Part shown: positions 6,160 through 14,234 of the stretch, one piece after another | Numbering within the stretch: the first letter of the stretch is position 1 | Layout: each line of letters opens with the position of its first letter | Translations under genes and position numbers: made by a program | The notes under the pieces: model-generated | Database searches by the model: none | What the model was told of the DNA's origin: nothing | Seen by the model: the letters and a program-made list of their open reading frames with translations, nothing else | Source of the DNA: Palsa-601 sp052146895 | Lineage (GTDB): Bacteria; Actinomycetota; Acidimicrobiia; Acidimicrobiales; Bog-793 | Reading direction: 5' to 3' | NCBI GenBank assembly: GCA_052146895.1 | Contig: JBKQLZ010000102.1 | Coordinates: forward strand, 1-19,284 | Length of the DNA stretch: 19,284 bases

Positions 6160-7365
6160 GTGCGATGGCCTTCGGGATTCCTTTGGGGGACCGGCGCCTC
6201 GTCGGCCCAGTGCGAGGGAGCAGCACCCGCGTCTGACTGGGCGGCTTGGGAGCAGGTGGGCAAGGCTCCGCCCTCGGGCGACGGCAACGGCTTCGGGTCG
6301 CGCTTCGCCGAGGACTTCGAGCTTTTTGCACGGCTTGGGCTTGTCCACCATCGCCTCTCCATCGAGTGGGCGAGGATCGAGCCGGAGCGGGGGCGGGTCG
6401 ATAGTGCAGGCGTCGACCACTACCGCGAGGTGTTGACCGCGGCACTAGACGCCGGGATACATCCATGGGTGTGTCTTCATCACTTCACGCTCCCGCAGTG
6501 GTTCGTGGACGCGGGAGGGTTCCTCGTCGAAGCGAACCGGACCGGCTCCTGGGCGCGCCACGTCGATTTCATCGGCGAGACGTTCGGCGACCTCGTTCGC
6601 GGCTGGCAGCCCGTGAACGAGACGAACTACTACGCCCTTGCCGCCTATCGCGGTGGAGGGTGGCCCCCAGGTCACAACGACAGGGAGGAGGCGGCGGCCG
6701 TAACCGAGGCGATACACCTCGCGACCGCTGAGGCCGCTGTGCGGCTCAAGCAGACCGGGGCGCCTGTCGCTTCGATCTTCGGTCTGTCCGAGGCGATCGC
6801 GCATGACGACGACCCCTCTACCAAGCGGCTCGTCGAGCGATTCGGGGAGGTCAACTGGAGCACAGGTCTCGACCTGTTCCGAGATGGCGTGCTGCGCGTG
6901 CGTGGCCGGGAAGTGCTCGAGCGGCCAGATCTCGCAGGGTCGTTCGACTTGATCGGCTTCTCGTACTACTCCTGCGTTGGCGTAAGGAGTGGGAAGATGG
7001 TGCCTCACCCCGACGACGCCCCCCGCTCACCGCTCGGGTACGGGATCTGGGCCGACGGCCTCGGCCTCGTGCTCGACCGGCTGCATCGCGAGCTACCCCG
7101 CGTACCACTGCTCGTCGCCGAGTACGGCATCGGTACCGACGACGACGCTGCACGGGCCGCTTACCTCGAGCGAGGGCTGCAGGTTATGAACGCGGCGATC
7201 GGGCGTGGTGTGGACGTCCGGGGTGTCTTCCATTGGACAGGCGTGGACAACTACGAGTGGCTGCACGGTTACGACGTCTCGTTCGGGATCATCGACCGGG
7301 ATCGCAGGGTGCGACGAAGCGCGCAGGTGCTGAAGCGAGAAGCCCTCGGCACCTCGCAGAGATAG
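6160..7365 (+). CDS. Glycoside hydrolase family 1 (beta-glycosidase-like)
   Basis: A 401-residue (beta/alpha)8-barrel enzyme. It opens with FLWGTGASSAQCEG, the GH1 signature with the sugar-binding Gln, continues with LHHFTLPQWF (106-115) and has the acid/base Glu154 in QPVNETNYY and the nucleophile Glu321 in VAEYGIGTDDD. The C-terminal YEWLHGY supplies the Glu/Trp sugar-binding platform. Both catalytic acids are present, so it should be a retaining beta-glycosidase; sugar specificity is unreadable. Two motif positions vary: NEP is NET and ENG is EYG. It is somewhat shorter than the usual 440-480 residues. GTG 6160 is the only start, because an in-frame stop lies at 6142. No signal peptide, hence cytoplasmic. 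It converges with the propeller gene, eight bases apart. Confidence 0.88.
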   Translation: MRWPSGFLWGTGASSAQCEGAAPASDWAAWEQVGKAPPSGDGNGFGSRFAEDFELFARLGLVHHRLSIEWARIEPERGRVDSAGVDHYREVLTAALDAGIHPWVCLHHFTLPQWFVDAGGFLVEANRTGSWARHVDFIGETFGDLVRGWQPVNETNYYALAAYRGGGWPPGHNDREEAAAVTEAIHLATAEAAVRLKQTGAPVASIFGLSEAIAHDDDPSTKRLVERFGEVNWSTGLDLFRDGVLRVRGREVLERPDLAGSFDLIGFSYYSCVGVRSGKMVPHPDDAPRSPLGYGIWADGLGLVLDRLHRELPRVPLLVAEYGIGTDDDAARAAYLERGLQVMNAAIGRGVDVRGVFHWTGVDNYEWLHGYDVSFGIIDRDRRVRRSAQVLKREALGTSQR

Positions 7366-7373
7366 GAGGCGAG

Positions 7374-9320
7374 CTAAGTCGTCGAGATGATTACCGCTCC
7401 GCCGCTGTCAGTCATTCCGACGGCCCAGCAACCGGTGGCTCCTCGGCATGCGACCCCGAGGAACTCGCTCGTGCCTGCCGGCGCCTGTGGGTTCCACAGC
7501 CCGCTCGCTCCGCTGCGGGTAAGGACGAGTCCCTCCCCTTGGTCGTTGTACCCGACGGCGGTGCACCCGCCTGTGTCACATGCGACGCCGTTGAGATAGC
7601 CCATGCCGCTCGGCAGGATCGCCGGCTGCCAGTGCTTGCCACCGTTCGTGGTCGCCAGGATCGTGCTCCCGACCGCCGAGCAGTCAGACGCGGTGGAACA
7701 TGACACACCTGCCAGGTAGCCGAGCGCCGGGATCGGCTGGCTCTTCCATGAGAGGCCACCGTCGGTCGTGTTCACGACGACCCCCCGACCAGGCGAAGAG
7801 GTCGTGCCGCCTGCTGCCAAGCAGTGGGTCGCGGTCGGGCAGGACACACCGATCAGGAACCGGACGTCACTTGGAAGGGCCTGGGAGTGGGAGGTCCACG
7901 TAGCCCCGCCGTTCGAGGTCACGACGACGGCGGCTTCGCCGGTAGTCGTGCTTCCCACGGCTTCGCAACGTGCGGCGGTCGCACACGACACTGCCGCGAG
8001 CATGCTCAGCCCCGACGGAAGCGCCTGAGACTTCCAGGTCGCGCCGCTATTTGCCGTCACGACGACGACTGCAGAACTCGAAGAGGTGACGCCAACGGCG
8101 ACACACTGGGCGCTGGTTGGGCAGGCGATGTCGTAGAGGATGTTGATCCCACGCGGCAGGGCTTGTGCCTTCCAGGTGCTGCCGCCATTCGTGGTGGCCG
8201 TTATTGCTCCGCCGCCTGCTGTCGTGTGCCCGACGGCCCAGCAATCGTTGCTGGTCGGGCAGGCGAGCCCGCGGAGGTAGTCGATACCGCGGGGGAGCGA
8301 CTGAGACGTCCAGCTCCCACCGCTGTCCACGGTTGCAACGGCCGCGCCCGCCAACGCCGTGGAACCGACGGCCCAGCAGTCGGTGGCGGTCGTGCCGACC
8401 ACACAGGAGACGCCGTAGAGACCTTCATCGATCTTGGTGGGCAGGGATTCGGCTTTCCAGGTGCCGCCTCCATTGGTAGTGGCGATCACCACGCCATTGC
8501 CGGAGGCGGTCACGCCTACCGCCCAACAGTCCTTGGCAGTCGGACACGAGGCAGCGTTGAGTGTCTCGATCCCACGGGGAACTGTCTGAGAAGTCCAGGA
8601 ACTGCCGCCGTCGATCGTTGCCGCCACGGCGGCGGAGACGCGCTCGACACCAACCGGGTTCGGCCCTGAGCCGAACCCGGTTGCCCAGCAGACGGTGCTC
8701 GAGGCACATGTCACGCCGTAGAGCTGGCTTATCGTCTTCGGTCGGGACCGGGATGTCCAGCTGGTCCCACCGTCAGTTGTCGCGATGAGGGCAGCTCTTG
8801 CCGAATTGTCCTTCCCGACTGCGAAGCACTCGGTTCCTGTCGCGCACGAGACGGCGTCGAGCCACCAAACCCTGGCTGGCGGGCTTTCGGCCTGCCAGTC
8901 GCTGCCGCCGTCGGTCGTTGCGACTATGAACGGGCCGACGAGCTGGCCACCTCCCACGGCCACGCAGTCGGTCGTGTTCGCACACGACACCCCGTTCAGG
9001 ATACCGACCGTGTCAGGAAGGACCTGGGTCTGCCAGCTGCTGCCGCCGTTGATGGTGGCGACGACAGCCCCGGCGCCCTCGTTTGTGACGCCGACGGCCC
9101 AGCAGTCGCTCGTCGTCGGGCACGACACCCCACTGAGGCCGCCGATCCCGTCAGGCAGATTCTGGGCGGCCCACTGGGCGCCTCCGTCGGTCGTGGCCTC
9201 GACGACTCCTGTCTCCCACGGGGTACCACCGACTGCCCAGCAGTCAGAAGTAGTGGGGCAGGACACGCTTGTCATGTAGACGGAATACGGCTGGTAGGTC
9301 TTCTGTGCAGTCCAGGAGTC
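7374..9320 (-). repeat. Coding tandem repeat, 14 units of about 138 bp
   Basis: The propeller gene consists of diverged tandem units of about 138 bases, visible on the plus strand as recurring GACGGCCCAGCA-like blocks (Trp-Ala-Val-Gly codons) followed at constant distance by Cys codons. Units differ at many third positions and some are longer (the one near 8580-8760) or shorter (near 7610-7720), so they are old duplications kept for protein structure and not recent copies. Confidence 0.8.
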
Positions 9321-9437
9321 ATCCGGAAGTGTTCGGGGCTGCCGGCGCTGACTCGCCGCTGCAGGGCTGACTCCGACCAGGATTGGTCCGAGGAACATCA
9401 CAACGAGCAGCGCGCTTGCCAGGCGCCCACGATTCAC
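7374..9437 (-). CDS. Secreted 14-repeat beta-propeller protein with Cys pairs
   Basis: A 687-residue protein (695 from GTG 9461) with a signal peptide (RGRLASALLVVMFLG, cleavage near SPAAAS) followed by 14 tandem repeats of about 46 residues. Each reads roughly VSCPTTSDCWAVG, then a short loop, then ATTDGGxxWxxQxLP. The Asp-box-like TxDGGxxW is typical of YCF48/BNR-type propeller blades, and each blade has a Cys pair about six residues apart, probably a disulfide after export. The last repeat ends at IISTT without its Trp strand, while a lone DDSWTAQ precedes repeat 1, suggesting ring closure by swapping. GTG 9437 is preferred because GAGGTG lies at good distance before it; GTG 9461 lacks one but would overlap the upstream gene by four bases. 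Surface or extracellular; no enzyme function seen. Confidence 0.82.
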   Translation of the reverse strand: MNRGRLASALLVVMFLGPILVGVSPAAASQRRQPRTLPDDSWTAQKTYQPYSVYMTSVSCPTTSDCWAVGGTPWETGVVEATTDGGAQWAAQNLPDGIGGLSGVSCPTTSDCWAVGVTNEGAGAVVATINGGSSWQTQVLPDTVGILNGVSCANTTDCVAVGGGQLVGPFIVATTDGGSDWQAESPPARVWWLDAVSCATGTECFAVGKDNSARAALIATTDGGTSWTSRSRPKTISQLYGVTCASSTVCWATGFGSGPNPVGVERVSAAVAATIDGGSSWTSQTVPRGIETLNAASCPTAKDCWAVGVTASGNGVVIATTNGGGTWKAESLPTKIDEGLYGVSCVVGTTATDCWAVGSTALAGAAVATVDSGGSWTSQSLPRGIDYLRGLACPTSNDCWAVGHTTAGGGAITATTNGGSTWKAQALPRGINILYDIACPTSAQCVAVGVTSSSSAVVVVTANSGATWKSQALPSGLSMLAAVSCATAARCEAVGSTTTGEAAVVVTSNGGATWTSHSQALPSDVRFLIGVSCPTATHCLAAGGTTSSPGRGVVVNTTDGGLSWKSQPIPALGYLAGVSCSTASDCSAVGSTILATTNGGKHWQPAILPSGMGYLNGVACDTGGCTAVGYNDQGEGLVLTRSGASGLWNPQAPAGTSEFLGVACRGATGCWAVGMTDSGGAVIISTT

Positions 9438-9457
9438 GGCCGCACCTCGCCGGGTAC

Positions 9458-10639
9458 TCACGGCGTCTCGACGTTCCAGTGGCGACCGCCATCGGTGGTC
9501 TCCCAGAGTTGACCCTGGCTGAGGGAGCGCTCATCCGGCGCATAGACGACCCAGGCCTCGCTGTCTGTGACGTACACGACGTCGTTGAATCCCACGCCGC
9601 CGTCCGAATCTCCGACGACCTGGGTCCAGGACGTCTTGTGGTTGTCGTTTATGAAGATGAACGACCCGTCGGACTGCGCCGACACAGCGATGTTGCCCGA
9701 AGACGACACTGCCAGTTGGGCTTGGATCCCGGGCAGGCCCATGGTTCCCGCCGAGGTATCCGTCTTCCCGGTGTCCGTCGACCGGTAGGCGTATTTGTCG
9801 GCTTGGCTCGTCGCTGGGTCGCCGTCGCACAAGAGGGTGACGTCAGTTGCGGAGGAGGGGACAACCTGGATCAGTTCAATGGGCAGCGGGCTCGTGTCGC
9901 AAGGAGCGGGCCGGGCCGAGAAGTGGAGCCCGTCGGTGCTGGCGAAGAGCTTGTCCTCGTGCGGCCTGATCTGGCCGTACTCGTCGAGGAGGTAGACAGT
10001 CTTGCCCCACACGGCCACGTCGGCGCTGAGGGCGCCCGGCAGGTTGAGATGGATCTGCGCCCACGAGTCCTTTGCCAACGAGGTCGTCCGCCAGAAGCTG
10101 AACTGCTTGCTGCAATAGTGCGCACAGTCCGAGACGACGGCGTAGGCCTCAGTCGTGTTTGCCGCAAGGTCGAGGACCTGCGCACCTTTGCCGGGGATCG
10201 TCTCGGGCACCCAGGTTCGCCCGCCGTCGGTTGTGCGGTAGAGATCGGGCCCGAAAGCCCAGCCATCATTGGCGGTGGCGAACCGGATCTCGCTAATGCC
10301 TTCCCCACCTAGCGCTGTGTTCGCGATCGGCGCCTTTATCGCACCGACTTCGCTCCAGGTCTTTGCCCCATCTGTGGTGCCGATGACTTCGGTGCAGACC
10401 TTGGTCGTACCGCATGGAACGGTGCCGAGCACGTAACCCTGCTCGCTCGACAGCCAAGTGATGGAGTTGGCCTTGAAGCCTTTCGGTACAGGAGCTGCTG
10501 TCCTTGCGCCCTGGATCGCGTCACGGCTTTGGCTGTGAGATCCAGCTGCCGCAGTGCCGGTCGTCGCTGCAACTGAGACCACGACGCCCAACAGCGCACC
10601 CCCGACACCTGCGACGGTCCGACGGGTCGATCGATTCAC
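9458..10639 (-). CDS. Secreted BNR/YCF48-like beta-propeller protein
   Basis: A 393-residue exported protein. The N-terminus MNRSTRRTVAGVGGALLG continues into a small-residue hydrophobic segment ending near GTAAAG, a signal peptide. The body carries Asp-box-like motifs: GTTDGAKTW, RTTDGGRTW, STDGLHF, and ETTDGGRHW at the very C-terminus, as in sortilin/YCF48/sialidase-like propellers. No catalytic residues of sialidases are recognised, so it is more likely a binding or scaffold protein. GTG 10639 has GGAGG at good distance upstream. The 14-repeat propeller gene follows at once in the same direction, so the two form an operon of exported propellers. Partner and ligand are unknown. Confidence 0.75.
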   Translation of the reverse strand: MNRSTRRTVAGVGGALLGVVVSVAATTGTAAAGSHSQSRDAIQGARTAAPVPKGFKANSITWLSSEQGYVLGTVPCGTTKVCTEVIGTTDGAKTWSEVGAIKAPIANTALGGEGISEIRFATANDGWAFGPDLYRTTDGGRTWVPETIPGKGAQVLDLAANTTEAYAVVSDCAHYCSKQFSFWRTTSLAKDSWAQIHLNLPGALSADVAVWGKTVYLLDEYGQIRPHEDKLFASTDGLHFSARPAPCDTSPLPIELIQVVPSSATDVTLLCDGDPATSQADKYAYRSTDTGKTDTSAGTMGLPGIQAQLAVSSSGNIAVSAQSDGSFIFINDNHKTSWTQVVGDSDGGVGFNDVVYVTDSEAWVVYAPDERSLSQGQLWETTDGGRHWNVETP

Positions 10640-10819
10640 TGCGCCTCCAATTCATCGAGCTCGGGTGGGACTACACCCTCTCTAACGACCAGCTCGACCT
10701 AGACGCGTACAGCTGTCCGAACATTCTCCAAGACGAGACCTTGGCCTGACGCGCTCTACAGCGTCTGCTCTGAGGCGTCTGCTGCCCGCTGAGGCAACGA
10801 GCGCGGAGTAGCCCGCCCG
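10640..10819. other. 180-bp intergenic stretch before the propeller operon
   Basis: Longest internal non-coding gap, between pyrF and the propeller operon, both leftward. It holds the GGAGG ribosome site of the propeller gene (about 10645-10650) and a short direct repeat, GCGTCTGCT at 10761-10769 and 10775-10783, each followed by CTGAGGC. No convincing -10/-35 pair, strong hairpin or RNA gene was seen. Confidence 0.5.
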
Positions 10820-11728
10820 TTAGACGGAAAGGCTGTCGCGGAACTGAGCGGCGAGCGCCGCTGCAGTATCCCGCAGGCGGCTCACGTCGGGGCCATCAGC
10901 GAGCAAGGAGCGAGAAGCGCTCGGCATGACCCGGTCGGGGCATGAGGCGAAGACGTGGGCCACGTCTGCGGCTGTTGCCCCCTGTGCTCCGACACCCGGC
11001 GCAAGATACAGCGCCTGCGCTTCGACAAGGTCGAGGGACGGCACCATATGAGTGGGGCCGACGACAGCCCCGATCGGGCCGATCTCGCCAGGCGCGAGCT
11101 TGGCGTTCAGCTCGCCGATCTCGCGGAGCAGCGCGGTTTCCACGCTCTGGCCCGACCCGTCGAGGGCCGACTGGATCGCCCGGCCCTCAGGATTGGACGA
11201 GCGCGTCACAACGAGAAGGCAGCTTCCGGACTCGTGCGCGCGGGAGACGAAGGCGCCCATTGCCGCCAGGCCGAGATAGGGGTGGACCGTGAGGGCGTCG
11301 CAGCCGAGCGGCGCGTCGGTCCCGAGGAACGCCTCGGCGTAGGCGTCGTTCGTGGTCCCGACATCGCCACGTTTGGCGTCCACGATCACGAGCAACCCGG
11401 CGCTACGCGCCTCGGTGATCAAGCGCTGGAGGGTGCGGAAGCCCTGCCACCCTTGGCGTTCGTAAAACGCCGCCTGCAGCTTGACCAAGCCGACTGTCCC
11501 GGCGGCTGCTTCGAGCGCTATGTCGGCGAAGCGGTCCAGACCGTCCGGTGTGTCGCCGACACCCCAGGCCTCGAGTATCTCTCCGGAAGGGTCTAGCCCC
11601 CAGGCGAGAGGTCCGTGGACAGATCGGACGGCAGCGAACCGGGAGGCGAACGTGTCGGCCACGGCCCCATTCTTGTCGATCACTGCTCGAGGCGCCGCTA
11701 TTTGGGGCCTGGTACTTGCATGCGCCAC
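10820..11728 (-). CDS. pyrF: Orotidine 5'-phosphate decarboxylase, type 2
   Basis: A 302-residue enzyme that converts OMP to UMP, the last step of de novo pyrimidine synthesis. AWGLDPSGE (42-50) with its Asp, the substrate-binding VKLQAAFYE (82-90) and the catalytic DAKRGDVGTT (117-126), with the Asp-Lys-Asp network, identify the type-2 actinobacterial form. The fold normally starts just before FASRF, so the first about 22 residues are dubious; GTG 11662 would give 280 residues, the usual length. Neither start has a clear ribosome site. The gene begins nine bases after an SDR gene and is the last gene of the catabolic run, an unusual place for pyrF. Confidence 0.92.
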   Translation of the reverse strand: MAHASTRPQIAAPRAVIDKNGAVADTFASRFAAVRSVHGPLAWGLDPSGEILEAWGVGDTPDGLDRFADIALEAAAGTVGLVKLQAAFYERQGWQGFRTLQRLITEARSAGLLVIVDAKRGDVGTTNDAYAEAFLGTDAPLGCDALTVHPYLGLAAMGAFVSRAHESGSCLLVVTRSSNPEGRAIQSALDGSGQSVETALLREIGELNAKLAPGEIGPIGAVVGPTHMVPSLDLVEAQALYLAPGVGAQGATAADVAHVFASCPDRVMPSASRSLLADGPDVSRLRDTAAALAAQFRDSLSV

Positions 11729-11737
11729 TCGCCCGGG

Positions 11738-12664
11738 TCAGCTCATCCCGCCGCGGGCGCCGCCGTTGACGCCGATCACCTGTCCGGTCACGTAGTCGGA
11801 GAGCGGCGAGCACAGCCAGAAGATTGAGTCCGCAGCTTCGCGGATCGAGCCAGTCCTGCCAAGTACCACCATGCCCGGCATCGGTCGAGTCCGGTACATC
11901 TCCTCGTCGGTCACTACCCGCTCCGGGTCGACGGCGACGCCGACGCGGGCGGCCTGCTTCGGTGACATCCCGACATGGAGCGTCCGCCCGCCGGTCTCGA
12001 TCACCTCGTGGTCGGACTGAGGAAGGCCGAACCGCGTCTGGATCACGCCGAACGCGACTGCGTTGACGTTGACCCGCATCGATCCCCACTCCTGCGCGAG
12101 CGACTTCATGAGACCCAACATCCCAGCCTTTGCCGCCGCGTAGTTGGCAGCGCCGACGAGGCCCCAGGTCCCGGCCATGGACGACACCATCACGGTCTTG
12201 CGGTGCCGGACCACGCCAGCAGCGTCGTCCGCCTGCGCAGCCGAGCGGAAGCGCGGGGCGCACGCTCGGGCCAGCCGGAACGGCGCGATGAGGTGGATGT
12301 CGAGCATCGCCTGGAACTGATCGTCGCTCATGGAGTGCACGCCGCCATCCCAGGCGTAGCCGGCGTTGTTGACGACGATGTCGAGCCCGCCGCAAGAAGC
12401 GATGGTGTCGGCGACGAGCTCGTCGCACGCGCCTGGCGCAACGAGGTCGCAGACGTAAGCAGAAGCGGTGCCTTCGCCGAATTCGAGGTTCAGACCGTCG
12501 ACCGTCTCGGCCGCCTTCTGCTCGTCGACTTCGCCGATGACGACTCGTGCACCGTTTGCGGCGAGCATCGTCGCGGTCGCCCCTCCGATACCGCGTGACC
12601 CGCCGGTGACGATCGCGACCTGACCCGCCAGCAGGTCGGATCGGAGAGTCGGCTCGATCAGCAT
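11738..12664 (-). CDS. Short-chain dehydrogenase/reductase (SDR), long form
   Basis: A 308-residue NAD(P)-dependent oxidoreductase. TGGSRGIG (20-27) binds the cofactor, NNAG (99-102) stabilises the core, and Ser162, Tyr175 and Lys179 form the catalytic set. It is longer than classical SDRs (about 250) owing to an insert around 140-155 and an extended substrate loop around 205-260, resembling hydroxyacyl-CoA and steroid-type dehydrogenases of actinobacterial degradation clusters. The probable role is oxidation of a hydroxyacyl-CoA or ring hydroxyl (inference). Its ATG abuts the stop codon of the enoyl-CoA hydratase gene with no gap, so they are co-translated. Confidence 0.85.
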   Translation of the reverse strand: MLIEPTLRSDLLAGQVAIVTGGSRGIGGATATMLAANGARVVIGEVDEQKAAETVDGLNLEFGEGTASAYVCDLVAPGACDELVADTIASCGGLDIVVNNAGYAWDGGVHSMSDDQFQAMLDIHLIAPFRLARACAPRFRSAAQADDAAGVVRHRKTVMVSSMAGTWGLVGAANYAAAKAGMLGLMKSLAQEWGSMRVNVNAVAFGVIQTRFGLPQSDHEVIETGGRTLHVGMSPKQAARVGVAVDPERVVTDEEMYRTRPMPGMVVLGRTGSIREAADSIFWLCSPLSDYVTGQVIGVNGGARGGMS

Positions 12665-13453
12665 CTACCGGCCTTTCCAGACCGGGTCGCGTTTCTCGGC
12701 GAACGCGCGCAAGCCCTCCTGCAAATCTTCAGACCTCATGACCGGGCCGGCGAAGGCCATCTGGTTCTGCCAGCCTTCGGCGTCGTCCCAGTCGTATGCG
12801 TGCTGGACGATCTGCTTGCTCGCGCGGACGGCGAGCGGCCCGGCGGCGAGCACGTCGCCCGCCAGCTCGACGGCACCCGCGAGCGCGCCACCTGGCTCGG
12901 TGATCCGGTTGACGAGGCCGAGCTCGGCAAAGCGCGTTGCCGGCCAAGGCTTCCCCGTGATGGCCAGCTCCATGGCGAGGTGGTAGGGGATCCGCTTGGG
13001 CAGGCGGAAGCAACCGCCGCCGATCGCGACGAGCGAGCGCGCAGCCTCGGGGATGCCCATCATCGCCGTGCGCGATGCCACGATCAGGTCGCAGGCAAGG
13101 CAGAGCTCGAGGCCGCCGGCGAGGGCGTGACCCTCCACCGCAGCGATGATCGGCTTTACCGGCGGGACTGCCATGATCCCGAAGCCACCGCGGCGTTTGG
13201 TCGCTCCCATGTCGCCCTGGGCGGCGGCGATGAGGTCCTGGCCGGCTGAGAAGACGATGTCGGAACCGGTGAGGATGGCGCAACGGAGCTGGTCGTCGTC
13301 CTCGTAGGAGTCAATGGCCGCTTCGAGAGCATGTGCGGTCGCGCCATCGAAAGCGTTGCGCCGGTGCGGTCGATCGATGCGGATGATCAGCAGGTGGTCG
13401 CCGCTGCGCTCGGCGGTGATCGCGTTTGAGCCCGTCGGTTCACTGGCTGACAC
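12665..13453 (-). CDS. Enoyl-CoA hydratase/isomerase (crotonase) family
   Basis: A 262-residue crotonase-fold protein. The CoA-binding/oxyanion segments are RRNAFDG (31-37), FSAGQDL (68-74) and EGHALAGGLELC (107-118). Two glutamates, E116 (GGLE) and E136 (GIPEA), are 20 residues apart, as the catalytic pair of true enoyl-CoA hydratases, so water addition to an enoyl-CoA is plausible. GTG 13453 is preceded by a perfect GGAGGT and overlaps the upstream SDR gene by 14 bases. It sits between two dehydrogenase genes in the catabolic operon. Isomerase or hydrolase activity cannot be excluded in this superfamily. Confidence 0.87.
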   Translation of the reverse strand: MSASEPTGSNAITAERSGDHLLIIRIDRPHRRNAFDGATAHALEAAIDSYEDDDQLRCAILTGSDIVFSAGQDLIAAAQGDMGATKRRGGFGIMAVPPVKPIIAAVEGHALAGGLELCLACDLIVASRTAMMGIPEAARSLVAIGGGCFRLPKRIPYHLAMELAITGKPWPATRFAELGLVNRITEPGGALAGAVELAGDVLAAGPLAVRASKQIVQHAYDWDDAEGWQNQMAFAGPVMRSEDLQEGLRAFAEKRDPVWKGR

Positions 13454-14234
13454 TGAAACCTCCGTTCACTGGGTAGGTCTGCCCCGTGATCCAGCTTGCG
13501 GCATCGGAGGCGAGAAACGTCACCATCGCCGCCGCATCCTCCGGCTCACCCACGCGCCGCAAGATGTAATTGCCGAGCATCTTGCGGGTTAGCTCCTCGT
13601 TCGCGACCACGCCCGCCATGGCAGGAGTATTGGTGAACCCGATAGCAACCGAGTTCGCTGTGATCTGGTGGCGACCGAGGCTGCGTGCGAGCCCGCGCAT
13701 GAGCCCGGCGGCCCCCGCCTTCGCCGCGCCGTAAACCTCGAGGCGGGCCTCACCGACTCGTCCCGCATCGCTGATGATCGTGATCAGCCTGCCGCCGCCT
13801 GCGGCGATCATCCCTGGGATCACCGCGCGGCACGCATAGAGGACACCGTCGAGATTGACTGCCAGGTACGGCTCCCACTCGTTCGGCTCGCTCTCCCAGA
13901 AGGGCTTGAAGCTCACGGCCCGGGGATCCGCGCCGGCATTGCCGGCGTTGTTCACGAGCACTGTCACAGGACCCACCTGACCGGCGACCTCGTCGACCAT
14001 TCCGCTGACTGCTGCATAGTTGGTCACGTCGCCTTGGATCCCGATCGCTTCGCCGCCGGCGGCGCGTATCGATGTCGCGACGTCCTCCGCACGCTCGGCG
14101 ACGAAATCGTTGACGGCCACGGCCGCGCCGGCCGCAGCGAGGTAGCGGGCGACAGCGGCACCGACTCCCTGGCCGGCACCGGTAACGAGGGCAACTTTCC
14201 CACTCAGGTCGAGGAGATCAGACACGACGGTCAC
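13440..14234 (-). CDS. Short-chain dehydrogenase/reductase (SDR), classical
   Basis: A 264-residue classical SDR. TGAGQGVG (18-25) is the cofactor loop, NNAG lies at 95-98, and Ser155, Tyr168 and Lys172 form the catalytic set. ITGQTYPVNGGF closes the C-terminus as in FabG-like enzymes. The 38-39 region ends in ND, an acidic residue after strand 2, which favours NAD(H) over NADP(H). GTG 14234 overlaps the acyl-CoA ligase gene by 17 bases; GTG 14225 is an alternative. It is probably a hydroxyacyl-CoA or alcohol dehydrogenase in the same degradation pathway (inference from neighbours). It is only a distant paralogue of the SDR at 11738-12664. Confidence 0.86.
   Translation of the reverse strand: MTVVSDLLDLSGKVALVTGAGQGVGAAVARYLAAAGAAVAVNDFVAERAEDVATSIRAAGGEAIGIQGDVTNYAAVSGMVDEVAGQVGPVTVLVNNAGNAGADPRAVSFKPFWESEPNEWEPYLAVNLDGVLYACRAVIPGMIAAGGGRLITIISDAGRVGEARLEVYGAAKAGAAGLMRGLARSLGRHQITANSVAIGFTNTPAMAGVVANEELTRKMLGNYILRRVGEPEDAAAMVTFLASDAASWITGQTYPVNGGFSVSQ

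Noticed and set aside
5561..6436. 291-residue open frame on the plus strand
   Set aside because: Shadow of the CrtC-like gene; it also overlaps the GH1 start in another frame.
6122..6466. Upstream extension of the CrtC-like gene
   Set aside because: Antisense to the start of the GH1 gene, with Arg/Pro/Ser-rich composition typical of shadow frames in GC-rich DNA.
7824..8669. 281-residue plus-strand frame inside the propeller gene
   Set aside because: Its repetitive appearance mirrors the repeats of the real gene on the opposite strand.
7374..9437. Regularly spaced repeats suggesting a CRISPR array
   Set aside because: The period of about 138 bases is in frame, units are diverged, and they encode propeller blades.
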